Shown here: positions 47,734 through 60,119 of the stretch, one piece after another
Layout: the number at the start of each line of letters is the position of its first letter
Position numbering within the stretch: position 1 is the first letter of the stretch
Assembly: GCA_900239685.1 (NCBI GenBank)
Contig: OENT01000212.1
Coordinates: forward strand, 11,186-75,185
Origin: Rotaria macrura
Lineage: Eukaryota > Rotifera > Eurotatoria > Philodinida > Philodinidae
Direction: 5' to 3'
DNA length: 64,000 nt
Made by a program: the position numbers and the translations under genes
The notes under the pieces: model-generated
Told to the model about the DNA's origin: nothing
Databases searched by the model: none
What the model saw: the letters and a program-made list of their open reading frames with translations, nothing else

Positions 47734-50043
47734 TTACTCAACAGTTTGTATTAGACAATTTCTTAAAGAAATAATCAAGTAAAGGGTTGAATGAGATTTT
47801 GATTGTCTAAATTGCCGAATGTCAATACTTTTGTCATACATTTCAATGGCTTTGACATAATTACCTTTCTTATGAAAAAGTTCGCCTAGAAGTTCATAAC
47901 TATCGGCAATATTTGAATCATTTAATGGTTCATATTTAAGTTTTACATTTAATGCATCATTATAATATTTGAAAGCTTGGTCATAATTACGTATTGATGT
48001 ATATATTTTTCGAATAAGTTCATATGCATGAATACGATATTGAAGATATGATGAATAATGTTCATCAATCATTTTCAATACTTCCAGGTAATAATTTAAA
48101 GCAATATCATTTTTTTTCTGTCGTAAATAAACTTCTCCAATTGAATCATAACATCGAATAATATTTTCATTCATTTGTAATTCTTTATTGATATTTAATG
48201 CTTGCGAAAAATTATGTAAAACTCGTTCCTAGTTTGGTTTAAGTTGATTAAAAAAACTGTTTTATGCCAAGATTATATAAAGGGTCTGCTATTTGATCTT
48301 TAGTGCCATTTATTTTTTGTTGAATTTCTAATGCTTTTTTTCTTTTTGATATTCTTAAGCTTCTGAAATGGAATCAAAATCTAGATATACTAGACTAATA
48401 TATTTGTAACTACGAGCCTCACGATCGAATCTATCTGGACATAATTGCTAAGAGTAATAAGCTAGCAATTGAAAAATCGAACTCTCCTTGTTTTCGATTG
48501 ACATTACCTAAACCCAAGTAATAATTAAGAGTAATATCAATAGGCGAACTTTCATTTATTGATCCTTGATAATAAAGCTTAGCTTTATCAAATAGATTCA
48601 TACTAAGTTATACAGCTACTAAGGAAAATGGTGAATGTTGACTGAACACAATAGCTCTATTCGATTTGTAAACAGGATTCAATTCGTAACAGAGCTGCCG
48701 GCCTGTCCTGATCCACCCAGCCAATATATCCAGCCTGGTCTAGGTCAGGCAAACAACTTTAACCTGGCTGAGAAATTATTTTGATTTCTTCAGTAGCCAT
48801 CTTGAAACATTAGATTCTTTTAACTATTAATCGTGTTCCTATAGGTATATATTGTTTTTATTATTGTGTTCAAATATCTTTTGACTATGCGAAAAACTGA
48901 TGAGATTATGAAAAAATCTCCATAATTCAAGTTTTTCTCTTATGAAAAATATTTATGATGATTGTCTCTTTGTTCTAATTTCCTATTTTGTGTAAGAACC
49001 GGTTATTTGTTATCTTCATGAAAATGATTTAAATTATTGAAACTGAAATAATACACCAATTTGAAAAATCAGAAATATCTCTTGGCCTAGTTTGGCCTGT
49101 TAGCATCTCTGATTCGTTGGCATTGTTGTCACACAATTCAAGTTCAATTATAGACATACGGGCAGAATCAGAAAAGGCCACATTTTTTATTTCCATTATC
49201 GATCCAGCCATGAATAATATTTCCTTTTCATCTGTGAATTAGGTTAGATGAAAAATATCAGCAAATAGTTTCGAATTGGTTATATTTTTGTTCACTTTTA
49301 TATGAACTAAAACAAGGTTTCTCCTTTCAATATATTTCCGCTCGAACTAAAAGCTTTTGCTATTTTCTCGTTTATAGTTGTCGATATAAAACTATTTAAT
49401 GATATTAATTGACCAACATTTTCTTTTATACTTTGTGAATTCGACAGATGAAATAATTTGACCACGTTAAACGAAAAGATCGATTGCATGGTATGTTTTA
49501 TCATATTCAAGTTTTAACTGTTCATACGTATCTTGTAAAAAGAATCGAAGAGAAAATAAAATATCAATATCTTGAGTTCGTAATGCTTGATTTAATATTT
49601 CATAAAAGAAAACATTCACGAGTATGCCATTGAAGAGTATTTACAGATCGATAAGTGTTTTCGAATAATTGAATTTTTTCTTCTTTCCGTCGATTACCAT
49701 CGAAATATTTTTTATACGCATCAATTAAATTCTCTTTTGCTTTTTCACGATCATCACTATCCAATAACGCAGCAAGAATACGTTGAAACCATAAAAATTC
49801 ATTGTTTAGTTGTGCATGTGTCGATTGCTCGAAAATATTAATACCAAGCGAATTTATCTCAGTATTCTGATCAGTTGCAATCGAATGAATAATTTCATTA
49901 AAACTATTTTCATAGATGAATATCTGCGCTTTATTTGATTTGTATGGCATGTCAGTAACGATGTAGATTTGATCATCATCTACAACCTGTTCCATATATT
50001 TACTACAGACGTCAACATTATCAAAAAACTTGTACATAATCAA
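47734..50043 (-). pseudogene. Fossil ADP-ribosyltransferase-TPR gene
   Basis: A broken relative of the gene at 30.0-33.7 kb, on the opposite strand. Recognisable parts, in gene order, are the family-specific N-terminal region (49600-50043), the ART catalytic region including its Ser-Thr-Thr motif (49029-49510), and tetratricopeptide repeats (47734 to about 48620). Foreign-looking sequence with richer GC lies between the last two. It is broken in several places (roughly half a dozen) and cannot make the full enzyme. The amount of decay suggests it was disabled a moderate time ago, since whole domains still read clearly. The repeat section is much shorter than in the intact relative. Confidence 0.75.
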
Positions 50044-51235
50044 TCATATTTCGAAGTTGATCAAACTGAACTTCGTTAGTTTTAGTTGTTATTTTGACTA
50101 CAAATTTCTCATGCATCTCTTTCGAATCCAACTTTCACAACTCATTTCGTTTGCATTTTTAAGCATTTCTTTGCCCTGGTTGTTTGTTTTCAATCAAATA
50201 ATGTCTTGAAAAGAAAGAAACATTCATAGACACGATACAATTGCGCATCTTAACAACGCCTCAATCGATCATTGAGCAATGCAAAACATATGCTGATGGT
50301 TTCATACTTATTATTATCAATGATATAACAGTATTTTAAAATATTTTTACTGTATTATCGAATTGTCTTCATAATCATGAGTGTTGCATTTTCATTCTCA
50401 CGTTTGCTTCTTGCATGATGCTATAGCGATTCAACGTAATACTTCTTGTTATTCTTTTATGTCTTTGATATATTGTTATTTTCTTATTATAAACATAAGT
50501 GAAGCTTGTCTATTTATCTATCTCAGAAATCTTTACAGCGATGATATCAATTCCTACGTTTCTGACAACTAAAAACAGGTTCAGGGTTACAATTCTTCTC
50601 CCATTATGTTGTTCATTCTACAACATATTTGGTACGCAGATACTCAAAACACTACGAATCTAGCACGATGTAATCGAGATCATGTTCGGTACTCTTCCCA
50701 ACCCGATCGAAGTAACAAAAAGATTGAAATCGACTTAGACAATGTATTTGTCGTTTTTTCGACACAAAAATGCTCACCTGATCTAAATGCTCGTCAACTT
50801 TTACTGCTTATCTCTTTCGGTCAAGTCAAATTGGATGAAAATACGAACAAACGACAACCACAAGCACTCGATTAATATGAAACACTGTTTGACTTTGCCC
50901 GTTGGAACTGATTCAAGTGGTAATCATAATTAACATCATCACGAACCGCTGATCTAATTTAATCTAAAAATTTTCAATTCGATTCATTTATGTTGTTGAC
51001 TTGAAATATAGTGGTTGCTTCTAAAATCGTTGTGATCGATTTCTTATCATAGGTCAAATTCTGTCAGTTTCTTTTCTCTCACACTAAGGGGTCTCATTAC
51101 AAGAATCAAACCATCGAATTTATCATGTATAGCATTATTGCTGATATTTAACATCTGGTTCTATTCTCATTGATATTACAATCCAGAACATAAAACTAAG
51201 CAAGAAAGAAAACATTAATTTTTTGCTAGAAAATA
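50044..51235. other. Non-coding spacer
   Basis: Lies between the fossil gene (minus) and the secreted-protein gene (plus). ORFs of 63 and 89 codons (50381-50572, 50606-50875) have no recognised motif. No repeat was noticed. Confidence 0.45.
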
Positions 51236-52015
51236 ATGTTTGTCGTATTTATTGGAGTTTTTTACCTAACGTTGGCAACAACGGTAAATAGTTATCAATA
51301 TAATGCTTGCCATGATGATTGCCATTTTAAACAATCGCTTGATTCACCCTTTGTTGTTCCGGAGACATGTAACAAAACAACAGTAACTATGCTTTGTCAA
51401 GTCGATATCAATGTCGATTATACGACTCGTATTGTCAAAGTAAGATTTGGATCGATGTACGAAGACGATTTTAGACGACGAAATTCGATTACCGACAACG
51501 ACAAGGACAAGTATGACAATGTTGAAGAGACAACAGTTATAAACAAAACTCAAATTACTACGCGTATCTTCTATTCATGTACGTTGGGTGACCGATGTGA
51601 AGACGCCTTTATGTTTACTGTTGTTCCTAAATTGATCAAGAGAGATTACACAAAAATGCAACAAGTTCTAATAGATGCTCTATCCAATTCATCATCTTCT
51701 TCATCACCGATCTGTTCTACTTACTTTGAAAATAAGACTGTCGTATGCAATGGAACATGCGGAACGCAGCAAACACGAGTTATAGACTTTAAGACAGGCA
51801 AATTAAGCTCGAAGAGCGTATTTTCACCAACGTGTGAATCATCAAAAACTTACCCAACTGTGACCATCTATGTTGGAAAAATGCCCATTAGTGAAAGAGT
51901 GCTTTTTCAACGTAGCGTGTCGTTCTATTGTTCGCATGATTTTTGTAATAGTGCCGAGCAAGCCGATCGCATTGAAAATGTTGTCACAAAATATTATCAA
52001 GCTTTTTATCAGTAA
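51236..52015 (+). CDS. Secreted cysteine-rich protein, function unknown
   Basis: A 259-residue protein with a clear N-terminal signal peptide (MFVVFIGVFYLTLATTVNS, cleavage probably before YQYN). The mature part has many cysteines (for example CHDDCHF, CQVDINV, CTLGDRCED, CNGTCG, CSHDFCNS) and several N-glycosylation sites (NKT, NSS, NGT), so it should fold in the secretory pathway with disulphides. There is no membrane helix after the signal and no GPI-type hydrophobic tail, so it is probably released. The ending FYCSHDFCNSAEQ recalls the final C...CN pair of Ly6/three-finger domains, but the rest does not fit one clearly; the link is weak. A serine run (SNSSSSSS) lies in the middle. AATAAA at 52066-52071 is only 51 bases beyond the stop. 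The gene is intronless and I do not recognise the family. Confidence 0.8.
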   Translation: MFVVFIGVFYLTLATTVNSYQYNACHDDCHFKQSLDSPFVVPETCNKTTVTMLCQVDINVDYTTRIVKVRFGSMYEDDFRRRNSITDNDKDKYDNVEETTVINKTQITTRIFYSCTLGDRCEDAFMFTVVPKLIKRDYTKMQQVLIDALSNSSSSSSPICSTYFENKTVVCNGTCGTQQTRVIDFKTGKLSSKSVFSPTCESSKTYPTVTIYVGKMPISERVLFQRSVSFYCSHDFCNSAEQADRIENVVTKYYQAFYQ

Positions 52016-54176
52016 AAGTGCTGCTCATATTATAGAGCAAACTAGTCGATTGTGTGTGTGATGATAATAAATTTTCATTCGAGGAAACACACAGTTGACA
52101 ACTCATAAAGTAATTCTTTCAAAAGAAAAACTATGTCGTCAATAAAAGTCAATATTTCTGTTTCAATTAGATCGAACTCAATTGATGAAAGTTCATCAAA
52201 TTTTGTTCATCGGGTACGTGAGATTGTTGGTGTAGGGTAGAGGATAAGAATACCGAATATCATGCAGTTCTTACACCTCCATCGATCAACGGACTCTACG
52301 TATGCTAATATGTCTTCGTCGAATTTCTGTTCAAGGCGATTACGAGTGAATTGGCTGAAATGAAGAATCTTTATGTTGTCCGGATCGAAAGAGAAGAGTT
52401 TTCTATAGATTTTTTCTACCGTAGTCCTAAATCAATAGAACAAGTGTTTCACAGTATCAGCTTCGAAAATCTACGAACAACTCATCTGAATGTATCACGA
52501 CTCCTTCGAGTTTTGTCTCTTGAATCACATAGATAATACTAATCTGTTATGAATCGAACTGATCGATGTTATTAGATAGAATTCAATATGAACACCATTA
52601 ATTATATGTGTTCAAATCTTGTAAGAAAAATACGATTTTTGTTTGAGTGCTCGCAAAACATAATCAATCAATCTTTGACGACTCATTGGATATACTGTCT
52701 AATAGAAAGAGATATTGACAATGTTTGAATTTACAGACTGTATATAGTTTTTCAAATAGAAGTTTCCATACTTTATAGATGAATTTTTGCAACTGTTCGA
52801 AGTATTTGTCCTAAAAGCAAAATATGTATTTCATTAAAACTAATTATTTGTCCCTTTGAAATCAATTCAAATTTAGTTAGATATTTGTTCATCAATAATT
52901 ATTCATCACTACATACCAGCGTAGAGAAGCAAACGTTTGAATGTTCAAATAATTTAAGATTAGCAATTCTTTGGCATGCCATTTTATGTTTAAACTGTGA
53001 TAAACGACCCCTTCCTTCCACACAGATATTTACAAGCTTGTATTTCGTAGTTCATTCATAATTCATATCTATGCTTCAATAATCGAGCGACCGATTCAAT
53101 GCAGTTTTAAGCATGAAATACAATTAGTATCAAGGTTTTTGAAGGTGCTATCCACGAATAAACATTACTTGTTTACTTCGGTGTCTAACACTATAGAGAC
53201 TCCTGAGGAGGATAAAAATTCAGACCCGTTTTCAACTTCATCACTGCGTAATATCAATACAATATCTATCGTCAAAATCATTATTATCATCGTGTCAATT
53301 ATCAATTGAATATATATATATGAAATAGTTAATGAAGATTCTAAAGCTGACAACTTTTTTACAGCAAACGCGAAGATTTAAAGATAGAAATTCATTTATA
53401 GCCGTTTCTCTCTAACCACATCAAAGAAGCTCTTGTTCGAAAATCTCCAAATATATCTAGTACTTTCACAATACTATCAAAATGAAAAGAAAGTTGGAGT
53501 ATCACTGACTTAAGATAAATTTCTTCATTTGTATAACTAAGTTTTTATCCGAACAAGAGCGATACTATACTGTTCGGGTATAAAAATCGAAGCTTAGTCG
53601 TGAATAATATTTTCAAAAACTGTCAAGTTCTTTGATTGACGAAGAATAAAAATAAATAGGATTATATCGTTGTGACAAATAGTTCAAGGACTGAAATAGA
53701 TCGAACACCTATGTGATAATTCTGTTATTTTCTTGATATTTACCAACATGAATAATCACACGAACGCAATCACATCAAATATTAATAAAGCTGAAATTTC
53801 GTATGAATGCGTATGAACTTGTTGATATTGAATGAATCTACCAAGTTTGTGTTCTTTGCTAATGGTTTCTTTGTATAAGTAAAATATAACGGAAAACAAA
53901 TAGTGTTTACTGAGTTAGCGTATTAAGCCAATAATAATACCATCAAGGTCTTTCAGTAAGGAGAAGCCCAACACTTTGGATGAAGCATTCTAACTTATGT
54001 ATGGTTGTTTTTAGACGAATATCCTGTAATAGTCAGACAGATTGAAGATATATGTATGTTAAATATAATATACGAAATAAAATAAAGTATCTGATACAAG
54101 AAATAAGTAACTTAGCTAAGCCTCATATAAATATATGTAATGACCATTTATCAATCACACATAAATATTTTACGCA
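52016..54176. other. Non-coding spacer
   Basis: AT-rich. A weak G-rich patch (TTGGTGTAGGGTAG) lies near 52209. Small ORFs at 52351-52536 and 53165-53353 carry no firm motif. The sequence before 54177 (ACATAAATATTTTACGCA) is the immediate upstream region of the astacin gene. Confidence 0.45.
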
Positions 54177-55342
54177 ATGAAAGCACTTAACATTGTGGCT
54201 AGTAGGCGATTTCAACTAGTATGTCTTATGGTGATCTTCTTAATAGATGAACTCGATGGTCGATCAATCAACACGAAAAGCGATGACAGTACAGAGACTG
54301 ACTGGCAAACGTCTCTGATTCGCCGTATCTTTTCCAGTTCCACGGATGATGAGTTAGACAAGATCGAGAAAATTGTCAATCGTGGACAATTAAGTGAACT
54401 TGATGGTAACGACGACAATGATCAAGAGCAACGTGACATGATGCAATTAAGAAACGAGGTCCCTTCACTGCCACCAAAACTGGAGCAAACTGGAGCAGCC
54501 AATCTGTTCAATTTACCTAATCTAACACAAAATGAACGGAAAGATATAAACTTATTAGAAGGTGATATAGCCGTGTCTCGTGGTCGAAATGCCTATCAGG
54601 TATCAGGCAAATGGTCGAGTGGTATTGTTCCTTACGAATTTTCTTCGGGTTATACTGTGCAGCAACAAAATACGATAAAAGCAGGAATGGCAGCAATTAT
54701 GACAAGCACTAACAACTGTATCAAGTTTGTTCCTCGAGGTAGCTATCCCGTATGGCTTCGCATCTATCCTGGGCAAGGGTATGTCAGCATTACCGTCTTG
54801 TATCGTGATTCTTCCATACTTTATTGATAGATGTTGGTCCTATATGGGTAGAACAAAAGACAGCGGAGCGCAAGATGTATCGTTACAGCAGCCTGGATGT
54901 GTTTACGATTACATAGCTACTCATGAACTTTTGCATGCCTTGGGATTTGCTCACGAACAAACACGACCTGATCGAGATAAGTACGTCAAAGTTTATCCAG
55001 AGAACATGATCCTAGGTAAGTTGGTCGACTATTTCGATGCATTATGCCATTTCCTTTATCAGGTACGGAATCTAACTTTCAGCGTTTTACAACAAGTGAA
55101 ATCAATACATTTGGAGAAGCGTATGACTATGGTAAAATAAGAAAAAACATCTTCTTATCTTTAGATAATTTGTTTTAGGCTCTATTATGCACTATCAAAA
55201 TGATGCTTTTTCTATCAATGGCAAACCAACCATTCGACCGTCCTTGGCCGGTTATGAAGATTGGGAACCATATATGGGTCGCCTTCACAAGCTGAGCGCT
55301 GCTGATATTCGAAAACTGAAGAAATACTACGGATGCTCATAG
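54177..55342 (+). CDS. Astacin-family zinc metalloprotease (M12A), four exons
   Basis: Exons: 54177-54778, 54831-55015, 55063-55131, 55179-55342, joined by introns of 52, 47 and 47 bp with GT-AG ends. Together they encode 339 residues. The N-terminus has a hydrophobic stretch (FQLVCLMVIFLIDELDG) that serves as signal peptide or anchor, followed by an acidic pro-region. LLEGDIAVSRGRNAY matches the FxGD-type aspartate switch that blocks the zinc in the zymogen. The catalytic domain has the full signature HELLHALGFAHEQTRPDRD (zinc ligands His, His, His; catalytic Glu) and the Met-turn SIMHY with its tyrosine. Cysteines (NNCIKF, QGCWSYMGR, QPGCVYDY, final YYGCS) fit the two conserved disulphides. 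The protein ends right after the catalytic domain, with no EGF or CUB modules, like digestive-type astacins. It should be secreted and activated by cleavage. AATAAA lies at 55396-55401. Each splice choice restores conserved residues across the junction (GQG-CWSY, MILG-TESNF, YDYG-SIMHY). Confidence 0.93.
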
Positions 55343-58300
55343 AATTGAAATCAATTCAGAATACCTCTCTATAAAGAAATCGATTTGTTCGATCCAATAA
55401 ATAATCACACTTCATACATTAATAGCTTGTTGTACGTGCAGATTTTCGAAATTGGAAAGTCATGTACTCAAAAACAGATATCATATCATTAAAAACAGCA
55501 CGAAGAAGATGTTATGAATGCGTCGAAACTATTGTCCGATGTGTTCCAACTTTCTGATGAATCTCGTGAAGCAGTTTGTATCTATTTTTTGGTTCACATG
55601 TAAAAGAAATAGACTTCTTATTTTAGAGAGGATGTGGGTATGCGTATAGGATTCTGATTCTTCCTCTTAGTAGATCTAACCATCCCCATTTAAATCTCAG
55701 TTTATTGTTAGGATAAAGTAATATAACCAGATATTCTATGATATACCCTTCCTACATTGACAAAATAGTTGATGACTGCTATTCCGTCGCAGATCAGTTT
55801 TTGAACTTACATTATTTACATATCTATAGAAATCGTCAAATTTCATCTTAAATTATCAAACTATCTATTTTCTTCAAAAATCTAGATGAGTGCAATAGAG
55901 AAAGGTGGCTCATTGAAGTCGATGTGAAAAGAAATTTATATCATTCGTGAATAAATGTAATGTCCAAGAAATGAACAGTTATTGACAGTAATGGTTGAAA
56001 ACTGATAGTAACTGGATCACAGTAAATATGAAGCATGACGAGATTCACGATGAATCTGTGCACACATCGTTCTTTAGAGGAGCAATGTATGTGTTTACGA
56101 GTTCATCATCACTGAACGGCTTGTGAATTATATCCAAGTTCTTCTCGGGCAATCAGTACAGAATTTGGAAACAATTGCGCAATGATGATTAACAAAAGTT
56201 TTAATTACAGTGTATGCAGCGACACGAGATAATGCTTTTTTTGGAGTTGCTCATAATATTTGAAGTGATCATGATCTCACACTGAATAGAAAAACTATAA
56301 TGAGAAAAAAAATGAACGAAATCTAGTTTATATTTGAAATGATTACACAATCAAACAAAAAATAGCATTTTTTACTGTACCTGTAGTTAGTATTGAAGAA
56401 CGTTTCTAGATACGTATCAAGCTACCAGACTTTTTCTGTTTTCGTACCAAAATGACCGAGCTTCATCGAGTTCGTTATTTCTGTGCGAATCCATAGAGGT
56501 TCTAGTGTTAGGCATACGTTCTATAACAGAATCTATTTCTTTATTCTGCACTAAAGTATCTCAGCTCGATGTTTTAGTTGAAAAAAGGTATTGGAGAAAA
56601 CTGACGAGATGATGTTTGAAGTGAAAGGGTGTGAGTGTGTATGTGCATGGACACTGATAGCATAGTCAAATTAGCTTTCACAATCTCACTTGCAACTGCA
56701 CCCAACAATATTAAGAGGGTCTTTACATTCTGTAATTAAAAAAATGCATCAACAAAACTCGAAGACCGTTTTGATAGAAAAGTGAAACAAATTGTATGGA
56801 ACATGCAAAAACGAGCAATTAAAGGATTTATCGTTTCCGACATGTATATGCACAAAAATCAATATTACAAAGCACTCTTGTTTCTCTCAAACCACTAGAA
56901 AATTTCACAAGAGCACAATGGTCGACTTTTAACGTAATGACGAATGTAAACTAATCCAATTTGACATCTCATATCACTCTTGTCGAGAAGCGACTAGTTC
57001 ATCTTTCAAAAGTCGAGTTTATTCGATTTATCTGTGCTGATGCGAGATATTCGAAAATATTTAATTGATGCTGCAATCATTATGAATCATCTGGTATAGT
57101 CAGATGAATTTTGTTTTTCTAAATTTTTTCAATCATCGACTTCGATTTTTAGAGTGATTGTTAGTTTTAAATATTGATTGAACAAAGTAGTTCCATTCTC
57201 CAAAAAACCACAATACTACCCTTCTCTCACTTGCCTATCAATGGAAATTCACTTCAGTCGCTATATAGACAGGTAAACAATCGCCAATCCAATCATATTT
57301 AAAAAAAACATTGCAAGAGCTGCTTTTTGTATCATACTAGAGCAGGATTAGATATTGAAAATTTTAATTTTGTAAGAAATTCCTCAACATAAGATGATTA
57401 AATTTTCTAATTAAATTCTATTAAACGCTTAGATATTTCACTAGTCCAAAATACAAATCCAATCCTCAACTAATTGAATCTTAAATTAAGTAATTTTTCT
57501 GTCGCTTAGGGTAAAAAAAACTTTCTATTCACTCATGATATTCTGATAATAATGTTAAGAAAATAAGTATGGAGGTTTCAAGAAGTATCAGTATAATCAT
57601 TTCAATTCGTATCAAGCATTCTACATGGCATCACTAAATGATTGACCACATATCATGCCGATGGCTTTATAAAGTATAAAGAAAGATTAGCGTTACGATG
57701 ATTACTTTTACTTCTATAGAACGATGCTGTTATTGCTCTGGGACGAAAAGCTGCGATGAATGCACGTATACTTAATATGTTTCTGAAGCTTACTCTGTAA
57801 AAATCTGAATCTCTCTATGGGCAACTATCTTTCTATTTTTTTTCCAAATAGAATTCCAAATAAAAAATTCTCATCGCGTAGTAGTTTATATGTTTCGACG
57901 CATTATCAAGCATGACTGAGCATCAAATTTTCGAATTTTCTTTTTACGTAATTATCAGTTTGTAGAGAAATTCGCATCATAGAAATAGAAGCAATGTTTT
58001 TCTTAATAACTTCTGTTCCATATACTTCAATCATATTTTGGATGGTAGTCTCTAGTCGAAACAATTATTCGAACGCTTTCTATTTTCCTATGCTAAACCA
58101 CTCTGTGAGCAGATGTGTACGCATTTATCTCTGATTAATCGGTATAATTTTCTTTGTAAAATTCGTGCCACTTTATTATAAGCAATGTCCATCATAGTTA
58201 TTGGCCGTGAAACAACAGAAGCGAATTGTATGAGAGTACGTTTATCATATAAGAAATATTCCTTCATGTGTTTGGACGAGATCTTAATAAGGGGGGGGGG

Positions 58301-58799
58301 GATGATGCTGAAAGTGTAAATCCGAACACACTCCAACACTCACTTTAGAACTTTGACACAGAATAAGAAAAACGTTATCTGTGTTTTTGAACAACAGGAT
58401 GTTAGATATGCCAGCAATAATGATCGAAAGTAATAATAGCCGTATGTGATTCTAAGTTACATGCTATTGTTCATGAATAGGACTTCTGAAGTTGTATTGT
58501 ATGTTTTCTCAAAAAACTATTGTCTTCTTGTTTTATGCAAGCTAATTTTCATGCTTTTTTCTCAAACAAAAATTATATTGATGTATAAATTTCGCTTATG
58601 ACAATATATGTTAGTTGTCAACATTACTTTAACTATAAACTAAGAAGGTGATACTTATCAAGAAAACTTTTGACTTGTGAAAAGATGTTTATATGTTTTT
58701 TCGAACATTCAGCTAGATCGACGCTTTTCTTTTTTTTTCTGAAATCAATTATATTCTAAACTCCACTTAAGACTGGAAGAAAACGAAACTTTTCTAAAA
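55343..58799. other. Non-coding spacer
   Basis: No gene supported in about 3.4 kb. G-rich TGTGGG-like patches occur at 55628-55650 and 56624-56650 (GGGTGTGAGTGTGTATGTG). A run of eleven G lies at 58291-58301. The 83-codon minus ORF at 58088-58339 crosses that run and is unlikely to be real. Confidence 0.45.
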
Positions 58800-58800
58800 T

Positions 58801-59140
58801 TGAGTGAACCTAGGTCCGAGACTTACGGCGGGAACCGGCAGGATCCCGAGTTATTCCCGCGAATTCTGGAAGCGGGTTTCCGAAATCGGTTCCGGCTTAC
58901 TTCCGACCAATTCCAGGCACTGGAGCGTATCCACGGATATGGTTCCCGTTTCCTACACGGGATCCGTCGACGAAAAACACCGCTTCCAAGCCCGGACCGC
59001 ATACGGTCCAGATCCGACCGTTTCCTGACTGGATACTAATAACGGATAAAGCAATTTTCCCATCCGGAGAGAACACGGCTCAGATCTGACCGTTTCTGCT
59101 AAGCTCACGAAAACTCATCTGGTCGTTTCCCAAACACCGC
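58801..59140. repeat. GC-rich island 1
   Basis: GC content rises sharply against the AT-rich surroundings. The sequence is full of TTCC, CCGG and GGGA words. Phrases repeat internally: CAGATCCGACCGTTTCCTGA near 59010 and CAGATCTGACCGTTTCTGCT near 59083; ACACCGCT occurs twice. Overlapping ORFs here give low-complexity, Arg/Gly/Ser/Pro-rich peptides and are not genes. Probably one end of a degenerate, GC-rich repeat element; compare the island at 59.7-60.1 kb. Confidence 0.5.
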
Positions 59141-59626
59141 TAAATACTCAGAATTACTAAGCAAAGTCTCCGAATTTCGAAGCCAGCTTTTACTTCTTTT
59201 TCAAACAAGCCTAAAACAACACTAGAAGATACCCTGGGAACAAATGAAATTCCTGTAAAACATTAAACAATTCTCTCCAAAATCGTTTGTGTGGCAAAAA
59301 CGGGAATTTTAAGTCCGAAGACCTAAAAATCAGATTTTTAGACTTTGGCAAACCGAAAACGATTTGTGCAAGAACAGCACACATGTTAAACACCAGCATT
59401 TTGAGACTTTCCTGAGTCTTCAATCAAGGTAAGTGATGCTTCTAAAGTCTTTATATGACCGATCATTTAAAATTTTTATCAAAGAAATCTGGAATGCAAA
59501 TTAATGCACTAAAAACAATAACACTTTAACTAACATATCTAGAACTTTCACGCGAACCCATGAAAATATGCTAATCCATCCATGTCATAGACATTGTCCT
59601 TAAAATGAAGGATTTAGAAAAAAAAT

Positions 59627-59657
59627 CCCAAAAAAGACCTTTGAAGGCCTTTTTTTG
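59627..59657. repeat. Perfect-looking short hairpin
   Basis: CCCAAAAAAGACCTTTGAAG is followed by GGCCTTTTTTTG, so that CAAAAAAGaCCTT pairs with AAGGcCTTTTTTTG around a two-base centre. It lies between the two GC-rich islands. It could be a terminator-like hairpin or a relic of an inverted repeat; its role is unknown. Confidence 0.45.
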
Positions 59658-59699
59658 TAAAATGATGATTTGGGTATCTAGGAAGGATATAATTGAGAA

Positions 59700-60112
59700 A
59701 TTAGTATTCGATGTAAATGTTTTTCAAGCGGAGGCCTGATTTCCAAAGCTGAAATAATTTGCTCGGAATATGGTAGATTCCGACTGTTTTCCGATGCTTC
59801 TTTATCGGATTATTGTATTTTCCGGTATGATCATGGCGGAACTTGCCATAGTTCCGGTTGGTTCCTGGCTGATCCGAGGTATTTCCTTGAAATTTTCGGT
59901 TTTCGGAAGTCGCGGGAATATCCAGGTTCCGGGTACGGATAATTCCGGCTGGAATACTGCTTCCATAGTCCGGTGGTGTTTCCCGCCGGAAATACACCGG
60001 AACCGGAAGGAAGAAGCTGGAAATTACTTTGTTTCCTGCGGGTTCCGACCCGATCCGGGCTCCGGAACGAACGACCTGGGAAGGTGTGTGCACCCACAGA
60101 AACAAGGAACGA
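59700..60112. repeat. GC-rich, TTCCGG-laden island 2
   Basis: A second GC-rich block in which TTCCGG or its relatives recur many times (for example TTCCGGTATG, GTTCCGGTTGG, GGTTCCGGGTACGG, AATTCCGGCTGG, ACCGGAACCGGAAGG, CTCCGGAACG). Three overlapping ORFs on both strands (59701-60186 minus, 59770-60117 plus, 59831-60097 minus) are by-products of the lack of stops in GC-rich DNA. The style resembles island 1, and the TTCCGG phrase also appears in foldback B (16.8 and 17.0 kb). Confidence 0.5.
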
Positions 60113-60119
60113 GGTAGTA

